In this document: piece by piece, positions 1 to 9,789 of the stretch
How positions within the stretch are numbered: the stretch's first letter is position 1
Layout: each line of letters starts with the position of its first letter
NCBI GenBank assembly: GCA_036768485.1
Contig: JAVLUZ010000142.1
Coordinates: 9,545,607 to 9,609,606 of the forward strand
Direction: 5' to 3'
Length of the DNA: 64,000 nt
From: Mermis nigrescens
Lineage: Eukaryota; Nematoda; Enoplea; Mermithida; Mermithidae
Made by a program: the position numbers and the translations under genes
The notes under the pieces: model-generated
Database searches by the model: none
The model's input: the letters and a program-made list of their open reading frames with translations, nothing else
What the model was told of the DNA's origin: nothing

Positions 1-1
1 C

Positions 2-139
2 ATCGATAAAAAAATTGATGGAAAAGGAGAATTAGGAAGCCGTGTAAAGAAAAAGAAACAAGCTGATAAGCTACCAAAGCATGATTATTATTTACGATCG
101 AGACCCTATGCAGTTTCGATCGAGGACGATCGAAGCTAA
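2..139 (+). CDS. C-terminal end of Ty3/gypsy-like retrotransposon pol (partial)
   Basis: The first 45 codons of an open frame that enters from the left edge and stops with TAA at 137-139. The product is basic and ends with HDYYLRSRPYAV; an xYxLRSRP-type tail is common at the end of the pol polyprotein (integrase end) of Ty3/gypsy elements. It is followed at once by a purine run (140-148) and a TGT-starting repeat, the standard order of pol end, polypurine tract and 3' LTR. No catalytic motif lies inside the window, so the assignment rests on the tail and on context. Frame and position are certain; gypsy class is inferred. Confidence 0.6.
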   Translation: MDKKIDGKGELGSRVKKKKQADKLPKHDYYLRSRPYAVSIEDDRS

Positions 140-148
140 GAGGGGGAG

Positions 149-1214
149 TGTCAGCGCAAACGACTTACTGTACACATAATCGCTAATTTAACATTATTAA
201 TTATTTAACTTTGTAAGGAAACGCGCTGATTTAGAAGTTTAAACCATTATTGTAACGTAAACTTTAAGTTTAGATGCATACTGTATTTTATATCATATAT
301 ATATATTATCATTAGCGTAACACGTACATTTTTATTTGATATATGTATCGCAAATACATTATGTATATCGCGATTTCGCCGAAAAGCCAGATATGGTAAT
401 GCGTAGAAAAGCGGCAAATTGAAAGAAGATGAGAGCTAGCTAGTACGGTATGTGAATTGCAGACATAAAGACTCCAAAAAGGGATTAAAACTGAATTCCA
501 GACACAACAATGAAGTTGACTTAACCAACTTGAATGTCAGACAGAGCGGCTGGGAACCCAGCCATAAGCCGAGTTTAAATCCGAGAAATACACAAAAGTC
601 AATGAAAGTAGCATATCAATTAGCATGAGTGATGTGTTAAGCGATAGGAAAAGTTCAGCATGCAAGTACGCAATAAATCTCACTAAATGCAGCGCTACGC
701 TCTGTTATGAAATAGATACAAAATCGGTGAGACCAAAAACGAATGTAGAAAGTATGGCGGAAGCGGGAGGTTAAAAGAGGCCAAAAGGGTAAAGCTAAGG
801 TATCAAAATAAGAGATATAAAATACGTGTAAACCTCACGGAAAAGATACCCAAAAACTAAAGTAAGCAAAGTTGTTTTGCTTTAACTCGCCAAGATTAAG
901 CTTCTTCTTAATCCTTTTACTCGCCAGACCGTATGGCTCCCGAAAACTATAAAAATTGGATTAGAACAACAAAATCGCTCAGTCCCGTATGCCCTATTTA
1001 GAAAGTCTCCGTATTTTACTGCAAGCTCGAGAACGCTTATTTCGCATTCATCTAATCTTCATCGTTTTCGGCAATATTCACGCAGCCAGTCCGGCTGTAC
1101 GGCGAAAATTTGCGAACTCATTTGTTACGTCACTTCTCACTTAACTGTAAGTTTTACTTTCAACAATAAAATCTAAATCGTAATTATTGCTGATCTAAGG
1201 ACTACGCTACCACA
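149..1214 (+). mobile_element. 3' LTR of a gypsy-like retrotransposon
   Basis: Begins TGTCAGCGC straight after the purine-rich tract AGAGGGGGAG and is taken to end ...CTACCACA at 1214, giving TGT...ACA ends and a length near 1,066 bp. It contains a TATA box (948), an initiator (979-983) and an AATAAA polyadenylation signal (1165-1170), so U3 is about 830 bp and U5 very short. The 5' LTR and the other target duplication lie outside the window, so the right boundary is inferred from the ACA terminus only. Confidence 0.55.
948..984 (+). promoter_or_regulatory. LTR core promoter: TATA box plus TCAGT initiator
   Basis: TATAAAAA at 948-955 and TCAGTC at 979-984, with the initiator A 33 bases after the first T of the TATA box. 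TCAGT is the classical arthropod initiator, and the spacing is correct for Pol II. This would start the retroelement RNA inside the LTR and defines the R region down to the AATAAA at 1165. Confidence 0.5.
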
Positions 1215-1296
1215 AAGGAGTTGGACGTGACCAATCACTAGATGCAAGAATAACAAATAATCAATTAGACTGTTTATTTATAGCAAAAACGTAGCC

Positions 1297-1644
1297 TCAT
1301 CCTTGAAAATTTCCAAAAATAACTTTTCGCTGTACAATACTGCAATCATTGAACAGAGAAAAATCACATTTCACATCTCGCAGTACACCATTGTACAATT
1401 CTTCTACAAAATCAGCATGTATTTGACGTTGCTGCATTTTCTCTGTGAGCTGAATCGCAAAGTACCAAAAGTTTGAAATGCGTTTATGCCCACAAAGCTT
1501 CGTTGAGTGTATTGTAATCCCTCGCCAGTTCCTTATTTGATGCTTTTGCTTCGCGCGTAAATCTGGTCCAAAACGAATCAGCAAGAGTTTCTTTTTCTCT
1601 TTGTTTGACAGAATCATGCCTATTAAAAATAAATCTTTGTACAC
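1297..1644 (-). pseudogene. Unassigned ORF of the virus-like locus, weakly similar to the polymerase tail at 3.6-3.9 kb
   Basis: A 115-codon frame, basic, without signal peptide or membrane segment. Its second half can be laid beside the polymerase tail at 3612-3912: both have RGIT, then a Q-x-x-I...F segment, a G-[VI]-x-R-x-V segment and an R-[KR]-V-I-x-x-N-F segment in order. At DNA level both carry GCGAGGGATTACA at the RGIT position. This could be a diverged second copy of the polymerase C-terminus, but the likeness is weak. A good splice donor (AAG/GTAAGC near 1679) and an acceptor (TTTTTAATAG near 1618) lie just upstream and would join this frame to the one before it. Confidence 0.3.
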
Positions 1645-1712
1645 GAAATTTCTAACTTATTCAAAATTTAAGCTTACCTTCTACTTTATTGTAAACCAAT
1701 CTGACGAACAAT

Positions 1713-2204
1713 TCAAAAAGTTGCCGAGACCATTTTTGAAGAACCAACCAAATATTGCGAAGCACAATGAATTAATGAAATGTACCAATCAGATCTGTCT
1801 TTTTTATTTATTGTTGGACTTAATGCTTGAACCAGTTGCAGTGTATTCTTGCATGAAAGGGTAACTGGACCAAGGTGTAGAGAAAGGAATAAATTATCAT
1901 ATGCGCAGCAAATGCATATTTCGGGTGAATATAATATTAAGCAATCACAATTATCCATTTGAAACAGTTTAGCCTTCTCGGCTGGGCATTCTAGGTTCAA
2001 TTCAATGAATTTTAGTAGGCCTTTGTTTTCAGTATTATTAATTCTTGACAATGTTGTATCATTTGCTGCAGTGTTTGGCGAGTGAATTAAAATAATGGTG
2101 TTATTGCATTTGCTAGTAGTACAATTTTTAGCATAACTATCATAGCAAATACCACTGGCAAAAGCCAGAAAGAACAAAATGCCTAAAATTGGCGACGTTA
2201 GCAT
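1713..2204 (-). CDS. Secreted cysteine-rich protein A of the virus-like locus
   Basis: A 163-codon ORF starting with a clear signal peptide: the first 18 or so residues are MLTSPILGILFFLAFASG, with a hydrophobic core and small residues before a likely cleavage site. The mature part has about ten cysteines and several N-x-T/S sites, including a C-D-C...I-C-I-C-C-A-Y-D cluster near residues 86-102. It is related to the ORF at 2998-3453: both have an N-terminal [T/D]-I-I-L-[IV] strand, a C-x-x-x-I...[ST]-P-x-x-x-I-C-C cluster and a later [LC]-S-x-K-[NI] segment. No known family is recognised. It lies downstream of the ATPase on the same strand. A frameshift near 1720 may cut it from further coding sequence. 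Confidence 0.45.
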   Translation of the reverse strand: MLTSPILGILFFLAFASGICYDSYAKNCTTSKCNNTIILIHSPNTAANDTTLSRINNTENKGLLKFIELNLECPAEKAKLFQMDNCDCLILYSPEICICCAYDNLFLSLHLGPVTLSCKNTLQLVQALSPTINKKDRSDWYISLIHCASQYLVGSSKMVSATF

Positions 2205-2596
2205 GATATTACGATGTATAACAAGCGTTTTGAAACACAGTTCTTAAGAATGCATGCTGACCATTTTCCATTCAGGAGCAAATTATCACAAATGCCGACT
2301 GTTATTGATGCTCCAGCTAAAGAATGAACTGCTGGTCTAAATATTCCCTATTTATTATTATTGAAAGAGTACATATACACAATTTACAGTATCACTAGGG
2401 AAAACATTTGTCCTAAGCCAGCATGTTTTCAGGTGTTGTTTGGCATAAATCAATCAATAGGTACCCGAATGGTTCTTTGGCAGCATCTGAAAAATGCTTC
2501 AGCAAAAATGCTTAGAACCGGGGAATAATTGCCTTGCCAAATTTTGAACTTGTAACTTATCGGAAGGATTTTTTCATGTACACTAAGTACTGTGCA
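2205..2596. other. Spacer between ATPase and secreted ORF A
   Basis: AT-rich, stops in all frames. It would hold the promoter or 5' leader of the ORF starting at 2204 on the minus strand, but no motif stands out. Confidence 0.4.
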
Positions 2597-2996
2597 TTAA
2601 TTCGACTTAGTACGTAGCCCATCAAAAAATGCATTTTGAACAATGTGCAACAATCGATAAATTCCTATGATGCGAACCTTTGGTAAAAAGAGCTCGCTTC
2701 TGATCTTGGAGTCCAGCTTCGAATCATACATTAAATCATCTAAAATTAACAATTTAGGCTCATTTTTGTTTCCTTTTAATGTTTCCAAGTTGGGAATTCC
2801 CTCTACAACTCGGACTTTTCCCATTAAATCTTCATACGTCGATTGCCACTCTGCATAACACCAAAATATTTTAGATGGTTCTGGCTCTATCATTTCATTG
2901 GAAAATTGTACAAGTCTCCTTAACGAATTCGGTTTTGCCCGATTTTGTTGGTGCTGAAACTATACAGTTAAACGGGTGGTTTAATCTGATATCCAT
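2597..2996 (-). pseudogene. P-loop ATPase, FtsK/HerA-type virion packaging ATPase-like (broken)
   Basis: Reading starts at ATG 2996. A Walker A motif APTKSGKT (Lys about residue 21) is encoded near 2955-2931, in the same place as in Polinton/adintovirus-type packaging ATPases, shortly after an HPFN segment. The first glycine of the P loop is alanine here. A stop follows at 2897-2895, and the protein resumes one frame over from 2893, with a FWCYAEWQ strand, the Walker B LLILDDLM at about 2752-2729 and an IVQNAFFDGLRT segment before the frame ends at 2597. Family members continue beyond that point, so it is also truncated. Such enzymes drive genome packaging into capsids. The start lies only one base past the stop of the upstream ORF, a virus-like compact arrangement. 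Confidence 0.6.
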
Positions 2997-2997
2997 A

Positions 2998-3453
2998 TTA
3001 AATGTCGAATGTTAATGTATCATCACAATCAATGGCGTTTTTGATTTTTAATGAGCACTCTGGAGAATAGCCCCTTTGCAAAAATTCTAGCTTGCTTATA
3101 TAATTTGCAACCTCGTCACAGCATATAAATACATATGGTGTATGTTCAATGAACTTAAAACAAGTTTCATTCTCAGCAGTACAGTTGTAATCAACACTAG
3201 CATTATACCATATAGTATTGTTCATAAAGGCAGGAGCACGTAAAACTAAAATTATGTCTTTTTTTGTGTACAATTGCTCAATTTTATTGAATCATCATTA
3301 GGATCAAATGAAGTATTTATAGTTAACAAATTACGAGACTCGGGCTGGGTACTTTCAGGTTGGGTAAAAGCGATTCTTTCGGTCTCGCTTCATACTGCAT
3401 GCTCCAAAAGCTGAGCGTGTCAGCACAAATATCAACAAGAGAATACTGTTCAT
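2998..3453 (-). pseudogene. Secreted cysteine-rich protein B of the virus-like locus (two frameshifts)
   Basis: Starts at ATG 3453 with a hydrophobic leader, MNSILLLIFVLTRSAFG, typical of a signal peptide. The frame is lost within about 40 codons, continues in a second frame rich in Thr/Gln/Glu/Ser, and shifts again at a run of seven A's near 3267, after which a 91-codon stretch runs to the stop at 2998. That part carries the C-F-K-F-I...T-P-x-x-F-I-C-C-D-E cluster shared with the ORF at 1713-2204. The two are diverged paralogues flanking the ATPase. No function is assigned; N-glycosylation sites and cysteines suggest an extracellular or envelope-side protein. Confidence 0.45.
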
Positions 3454-3611
3454 TTCAAACCAATCGTTGCATGCAAAATATTTGATAAAATAAAATTTAT
3501 TTATCAAACATTGCTTTATATACACACAGAATACACAATAATTTCATAGTGTACTTGGGGAACAGTATGTACTAAAAAAATGATAAGCATCAAATACAAT
3601 GCAATTTAGGA

Positions 3612-3912
3612 TCAATCTTGCCAACCATATGGAACAGTACTAAAATTATCACAAATAACACGTTTATCGTATACAATGCGAAACTTTGTGGAAACAATCT
3701 TAGAAACGACTTTTCGACAAATGCCTTCTCGATGAATTCGGTTAAATGTCATCGTAATTTCCTTTTGTGCAGTGTTGCTTTTACAAATGTAAAAACCAAT
3801 CAAATCAGGGACTTCAGATTTACTCGCCTGATGGCGCATTCGGATAATGTAATCCCTCGCACTTTATGTACAACATGTTCCTTTCCCATCTTTCGCACCA
3901 CAGACTCGATAC
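3612..3912 (-). pseudogene. polB: Family-B DNA polymerase, C-terminal part
   Basis: The frame carries KVRGIT near 3870-3850 and ends with a segment holding VYDKRVI and VPYGW just before the stop at 3612, as expected at the end of protein-primed family-B polymerases of Polintons. A one-base frameshift near 3810 separates the two. The sequence upstream on this strand is interrupted by the MITE at 3913-4175 and resumes at 4176. Role by family: replication of a linear element genome by protein priming. This copy is dead. Confidence 0.6.
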
Positions 3913-4175
3913 TCACACTCTGCGGTGAGGTGGGGCTTGGGGGTATGCACCCCCCAGAAACCAAAATACCCCCCCTAGAAATCAAAATAATTTCCAGAAT
4001 TCAATTTTTGAAAATTTTTCGTTTTTTTCGCAATTCTTGATGCCAATGGATAGTGCTTGATGAGAAACGTCGAAAAATGGTGTTTTTATCGCCATACCAC
4101 CATTTTTAAGGCCATTTTTCGACCTTCAAAAAATCTTGCACCCCCCCCCCAGAATTTTCTTGCTGCCCACGTATG
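3913..4175 (+). mobile_element. hAT-type MITE, family CANACNTGGGC (copy 1)
   Basis: 263-bp non-autonomous element with the family layout: G-rich left third with CCCCCCAGAA motifs, a central block TGCCAATGGATAGTGC, and a right end ...GCTGCCCACGTATG. It interrupts the polymerase gene. Flanks CTCGATAC (3905-3912) and CTCGAAAC (4176-4183) form an 8-bp TSD with one mismatch. Confidence 0.7.
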
Positions 4176-4300
4176 CTCGAAACCCATAATTCTTGGTTCC
4201 CCCACTGCAAAACTTATCAATGTATGCATTTTCGCCATTCACGTAACTCATTCGTCATATCACTAAGGCACAATCCAGTATTGATTTGGTATTCAAGGGG
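4176..4300 (-). pseudogene. polB: Family-B DNA polymerase, middle fragment
   Basis: Short coding remnant between the LINE and the MITE. On the minus strand it shows LSDMTNEL (about 4262-4239) and, one frame over, FCSGGTKNYGF (about 4216-4184). A [GS]-D-[LM]-T-[DN]-E-L block followed by S-G-G-x-K-N-Y-[GA] is a landmark that follows the catalytic YxDTDS motif in Polinton-type polymerases. The YxDTDS motif itself is not seen; it may have been lost at the LINE junction. A frameshift lies between the two blocks. Confidence 0.55.
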
Positions 4301-4589
4301 GTTACTTGGGTTGGAAATAACAATACTATCAGTATCAAACCCTCCGATGAGCAGCCACTTTATCGTAGTGGAGGGGTTTGAGTGCACTGCCTCCAATGAA
4401 GCTAACTGAGAGGCCAGACTAAGAGCTGCTCCCCAGGGCTTGAGTGGCTACTGGGCATGTCTGGCGGTTGGTGGCCGTCAGAAGTTGGCAGGGTGAGCCC
4501 ATTATGGGATCACTAGGGGCCCTTGCCGGGACCCTAACTGTCAACTTGCTGAGTTTGTCAGCCATGAACCAACTCACTGTTCTATAACC

Positions 4590-5790
4590 ATGATGGAGTT
4601 ATTAGAGACCGGCCCTCTGTATCCGGCAGGCGGGGGTTCTCGTACTCCGGAGACCCAGCCAGCACTGTGTGGGATTTGCAAGGCAATGCCGGTGGTCATG
4701 CTACTTGCAGCCCAACTAGTGGTGTGTTGTCACAGGGCATCACTGGTGGTCAAGCTACTTTGTGGCTCCTCAGTTGCCATAGGGAACCAGGTGGCAGTTG
4801 AGGGCGATGCTACTGGAACACCTGCGAAAGGGACTCCTTTGGAGAACCTCTTCGGAGAAACTGGGCTCCATAAATTCTGCGCAAGCAACTCACTGGGGGC
4901 CCAGAGACAGAAACTCCGTAAGCAGGCTCCTCGTGCTGCCAGAGCCCTCCAGGGATCTGGCACTAACCTGCCCGAGGTTGCAGGTTCTGATTCGAGCAGG
5001 GGCACTGGGCAGAATACTGCTCAGGAGGACCGAGCTCCCTCAGGAATCTGGGGCGAATTAGTGGGGGAGCTACAGCAAGCAAATTGCCAAGTCGCACCCA
5101 ACCTCTAAGCCCAACAAACAGGCCAAGCGGCGACATCCTAAGGATGACACGCCCACTAGCCTGACACAGCCAGCCAAAGGTCTAAAAAACCTCCTAGTTA
5201 TAAAGCAGCAGTTGAGGAATCACTGAAAGTTGGTATTGCCGAACTTCAGCAGCAAAGGCGGCATTCCAGCCGATAAGCTTGATACACTCACGGCTGTCTT
5301 AACTACAGCCTTGGATCAGGTACCAAGCACTATGCAAAGACCCCTCCAAGGTTTCACTCTTCTGGCCTGTCACATGGCAGTTTTTTATATGACATGTGCA
5401 GATCAGTTCACTCTGGATTGGCTGAAGAATACCTTAGCTAATCTCGATCCACCTTGGGGAAGGAGCTGATCTGTGCGTTTGCAGCAGCAAATCAGAACTT
5501 CCCAAGTTGACCAAGTTCACAGTGTGTTTTCACCTGGCCTTAGCTGACAGAGACTCTGTGTTTTTCCAGACTGCTGAACCAAGAACCCTGGTTTGATGCA
5601 CTGGCCTTTGGAAAATCTACAAACGAGAGGAAAAAAGAAGGTCAAACCTTCTTTGTCCTGGGGAGTGGACCATCCATCGGTCCAGGTGCTTAAGCGGCTG
5701 GACTTCAGGCCTATTTCAAACTTGGGCGCAAGTCAATCTCTTGATGGCCACATACCAAGTTGGAGATAAGCGCATAATTTGTACATAGAT
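4590..5790 (+). pseudogene. LINE ORF1 (nucleic-acid-binding protein), frameshifted
   Basis: Three consecutive frames, beginning MMELLETGPLYPAGGG at 4590 and continuing at 5230-5469 and beyond to about 5790. The first part is Gly/Ala/Pro-rich with basic patches. The second has a YKAAVEESLKVGI-type segment and hydrophobic/Trp-containing parts such as FTLDWLKNTLANL, as in the single-domain ORF1 proteins of arthropod Jockey-like elements. No zinc knuckle was seen. It would bind the element RNA. Confidence 0.5.
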
Positions 5791-5794
5791 TAGG

Positions 5795-8700
5795 ATGGCT
5801 GACGACCAGTACTCTCCCATCCCAATCAGTACTGGAGATTGTTCCAGATCAACGTTGCAGCATAGCCAAGGTGCGACTGGTGTACTTAGTTGCTGCCTGG
5901 CAAAACTGCAGACAAAACTAGCATTGATCCAGGAGCCTTGGATCTATAGGGACGAGGTATGTGGATTAAATGATAAACTATGCACTGTGTTAGTAGGACT
6001 GTGGTACAAGGACCAGGGCCTGCGTGCTTGTCTCACGGAAACTTAACCCAGTGCTCCTCCAACAATTCAGCAACCGTGGCATGGTGTCTGTTGAGTTAAG
6101 TTATAAGAGATGCAAAAGGGCACTGGCGTAACATCATTGTTACATCAGCATACCTGCCGCTCGACTCTCCTCATTTACCTCCAGGTAGAGCTTTTCTCTT
6201 CTGGCTGACTACTGCAGTAAAAGCAGATACCACTAATTATTGAGGTGTGACAGCACGATGCTGCACCACAACTTGTGGGGCAGCAGCGATACCAATGATA
6301 GACGGGGACTGCACTTGCCTGAATATTTAGCCTCAACCAATTTAATTTTATTAAATAGGAAGCGAACCTACATTTGTTACGGCAAAGAGACAGGAGGTTA
6401 TTGATCTAACCTTATGTTCTCTCGACCTCACTAATGATATTAGAAACTGGCATGTCTCACAAGAGGAGTCTCTATCTGACCACAGACAGATACGCTTCTC
6501 TTTACATGCTGATTCCTTTCTTCCTAGGTTGCTACAGGAATCCAAGGTCCACTAATTGGGCTCTTTTAAGCAGCACCTTGGTAGTTGCTTGGGTTCTTAG
6601 GCTCCTAGTGCTCAACAAAAGAGGACGTAGAGGGTGCTGTTGACTTTGTACAGCAAGCACTTACATCCTCATGCTGAGAACTCCTGCACATTACAGAGGA
6701 AAAGAGCAAACCTATTCCCTGGTGGAATAGGGAGCTCCAAGACCTCCGTAAGAAAAGTAGGAGAAGCTTGGAATCAGGTGAAATTATCTCAATCAATTTC
6801 CAATTGGGCTGGTTCTACAAGGTTTGACAGGAGTATAAGCATCTTATACGCATTGAAAGCAATTGTGCTGGCAGGACTACTGACTCCAACATTGGAAAAA
6901 TGTCAGATGCTGCTAGGCTTCGCCGCATTTTATGTAAACCTCAAGTAGGTGAAGTTGGCTCATTAAAACTACCTTTGGGTCAGTATACACTCAACCGAAG
7001 GAAACCCTGCTTCACCTTCTGACACTCACTTTCCTGGCAGCTTTGCAGTTGGAAATGAGGCATATCCGGACACATTGGGCCCAACCAGTTTTTCTGGCTT
7101 TGGTGACCAAGTTCTGGCCCTGCAGGGTGATAACACCTGATAAGGTTCGCTGGGCTGTAAAGTCTTTCGAACCCTACAAGACTCCAGGGGTTGATGGCAT
7201 TTTTCCAGCTCTTTTGCAGGAAGGACTGGACATGCTGGTGAGACCCCTAGTGAATATTTATCAGATGCCTAGCACTTGGCTATGTTCCAATAGCCTGGCG
7301 GCAAGTAAAGGTCATCTTTATCCCTAAGCCAGGGCGTAGTTCCTATGACCTGGCAAAATCCTTCAGACCAATTAGTCTTTCCTCCTTCTTACTAAAGTGT
7401 ATGGAAAGATTAATTGATCGACTTTATAAGAGATGGTCCCTTGCTGGAACATCCTTTACATGTTACACAACATGCGTATCAGTGTGGAAAGTCTGTTGAT
7501 ACGGCCCTTCATGAACTAGTTTCTAGAATTGAATGGGCATTAGACAACAAACAATTCACACTGGGCAGCTTTTCTGGACATTGAAGGGGCATTTGACAAT
7601 ACAACCTTCAATGCTATCTGCAATGCAGCATCAATCATGGCATACATCAGACCATTGTTAAATGGATTGATGCTATGCTAGATTTCGCCATATCATGACT
7701 GACTCTTATGGAGACAGCATGATCTTCTACTACCACAAAAGGCTGTCCACAAGGAGGTGTACTATCTCCTTTGCTGTGGTGCCTTGTGGTGAACGAACTT
7801 TGCAGAATTTGCAAAGTTCTGGCCTCTACAGTCAAGGATATGCTGATGATTTGGCAATCCTTGTTACTGAAAGGTTCCTTGACACCATTTCCTCACTTAT
7901 GGAAAGTGGTTAAGCCAAGGTGGAACAGTGGTGTCACCATAATGGTCTATCTGTGAACCCACAGAAAACCGAGAATGGTGCTATTCACTCATAAACGGAA
8001 ACTTGATGGGTTTTAAACCACCAATTTTCTATGGTATGCCACTACAACGTGCAAATCAGGTCAAATTTTTGGGACTTATTTTGGACCAAAAATTAAACTG
8101 GCGCAATCATGTAGAGGTCAAATGTCAGAAGGCTGTTAATGCATTCTGGCAATGTTGTAGAGCTGCAGGGAAATCCTGGGGTCTATCACCACGAGTCATG
8201 TGATGGCTTTTCGTGTCTGTGATTAGACCCATGATCACCTATGCTGCACTAATCTGGTGGCCTCGTGCACACTTGTCTACTGTGAAATGTCAGCTTAATC
8301 ATTTACATAGAATGGCTTGCCTCAGCATTTGTAGTGCCATGTGCACCACACCGACTGCAGCCATGGAAGTCTTGCTGGACCTGCCTCCCTGCATATCTTT
8401 GTGGAGGGTTGTGCAAGGGCAGCGGCATATCGACTAAACATAGCTGGCAGTTGGAATGCAAAAGGCAAGGTTGTAGGTCACAATGCTGTTTGGGCTAAGG
8501 CCATTAGGCCAGTGCTCAAAATGCCAAGTGACTTCATTGTACCAAAATTTATTTTTGGTAGACTTTATACCATTCAGTTTCCCACTAGGGATGACTGGGA
8601 AAAATCTAGAGTGGATATTCTCTCGCCTCCTGGAATTGTCTGCTACACTGATGGATCACGCTTTGTGAATACCTCAGGCGCGGGCATCTATTTCAGAACT

Positions 8701-9720
8701 TAAAACAGATGCGGTATTTTACCTTAGGCAGTATGTGTACTGTCTTTCAGGCAGAAATACTTGCTATTTTGCAAATGCTGCCGTAGCAGAAGAATTGATG
8801 GCCCTAGAAATGAGAACATCTTTATTTGCTCTGACAGTCAATCTGCTCTGAAGTCACTTCTATCTCCAAAAGTGTCTTCAAAGTTAGTTCTTGAGTGTGT
8901 TCTTGCTTTGCAAGAACTCTCGCTAGTATAACAATGTCAAATTATTATGGGTCCCAGGCACACCTGGGCGTGGGGGGTTTTGGGGGTATGCACCCCCCAG
9001 AAACCAAAATACCCCCCAGAACTCAATTTTTGAAAATTTTTTTCGTTTTTTTTCGCCAATTTTTTGATGCCAATGGATAGTGCTTGATGAGAAACGTCGA
9101 AAAATTGTGTTTTTATCGCCATACCACCATTTTTAAGGCCATTTTTCGACCTTCAAAAAAATCTTGCACCCCCAGAATTTTCTTGCTGCCCACGTATGGT
9201 CCCAGGTCACTGCGGCATTTAGGGCAATGAATTTGCGGATCATGCTGCAAAAATGGGATCAGCATGTAAACATGTTGGCCCAGAACCGGTAGTTGCTGTC
9301 TCCAGAGCTGTTGCTAAGGCTGACATCAACAGCTGGGTAAGGGAACAACATGTTCAATATTGGAGTGAGCAAAAGACTTGTTGTCAGGCCAGATCCTTTA
9401 TGGAGAGGCCATGCAAGAAAATAGCCAGCTCCTTGATCAGCTTAGGTCGTAAGCTGCTTAAGACAGTAATAGGTCTCTTAACTGGACACTGTCCCCTCAA
9501 CAGACACCTATGTACTATTGGGGTTTCTGACAACCCCAAATGCGCTAAATGTCTGCTCACAGAAGAGGATTCTATCCACTTCCTTTGTCACTGCCCTGGG
9601 TTTGATAAGTTGAGAGCTAGAGTTCTTCCATGCTCCACATATTGAACCCTCGGCAGTTTTACAGGAGCCTGTTGCTCAACTTTTGGGGTTTATTAAAGCC
9701 TCAAAACGTTTGTGCGACTA
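5795..9720 (+). pseudogene. LINE ORF2: endonuclease, reverse transcriptase, RNase H (broken)
   Basis: Endonuclease: ALIQEPWIYRDEVCGLN at about 5920-5970, the start of the APE-type domain. Reverse transcriptase: YKTPGVDGIFPALLQ near 7170-7220, FRPISLSSFLLKCMERLID near 7365-7420, and the catalytic YADDLAILV near 7838-7864; a KFLGLILDQKLNWRNHV segment follows at about 8065-8115. RNase H: CYTDGSRF near 8641, SDSQSALKSL near 8830 and GNEFADHAAK near 9224-9253, split by the MITE at 8959-9198. A cysteine-histidine tail (C-x-x-C-x8-H-x4-C) is encoded around 9540-9600. At least ten frame changes or stops. Family role: target-primed reverse transcription. Confidence 0.75.
8959..9198 (+). mobile_element. 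hAT-type MITE, family CANACNTGGGC (copy 2)
   Basis: 240 bp, left end CACACCTGGGCGTGG, right end ...GCTGCCCACGTATG. A perfect 8-bp TSD GTCCCAGG lies at 8951-8958 and 9199-9206. It is inserted in the RNase H region of the LINE; the RNase H reading resumes on the other side, which fixes the element's ends. Confidence 0.85.
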
Positions 9721-9789
9721 GCTCTCAAAAGTTTCCGTGGGACTACACAATGGGCTTCTTAGCCTGCGTGAAGGGCTTTCGCCCACCCT

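Larger units (their letters stand above)
4306..9789 (+). mobile_element. Jockey/I-type non-LTR retrotransposon (LINE) with RNase H, nearly full length, dead
   Basis: About 5.5 kb. It starts with a GC-rich untranslated leader (around 4330-4580), then ORF1 remnants, then ORF2 with endonuclease, reverse transcriptase and RNase H in order, ending near 9720 with a short 3' UTR and no poly(A). Its base composition is clearly richer in G+C than the surroundings. It is inserted in the plus orientation into the minus-strand polymerase gene: polymerase sequence is found on both sides (up to 4300 and from about 9790). Exact ends and TSD were not resolved. Many stops and frameshifts show it is old, and a MITE has since entered it at 8959. 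Confidence 0.75.

Noticed and set aside
1297..1644. Likeness to family-31 glycosyltransferases
   Set aside because: The R-x-x-W-x-G-I and F-x-F spacing first suggested it, but the same segment aligns better with the polymerase tail at 3612-3912 and no DxD motif follows.
3612..4040. Plus-strand 140-codon ORF
   Set aside because: It is the shadow of the minus-strand polymerase tail and runs into the MITE.
4590..5108. Secreted or membrane protein
   Set aside because: A hydrophobic stretch is present, but the frame is part of the LINE leader/ORF1 region and is interrupted in the element's other frames.
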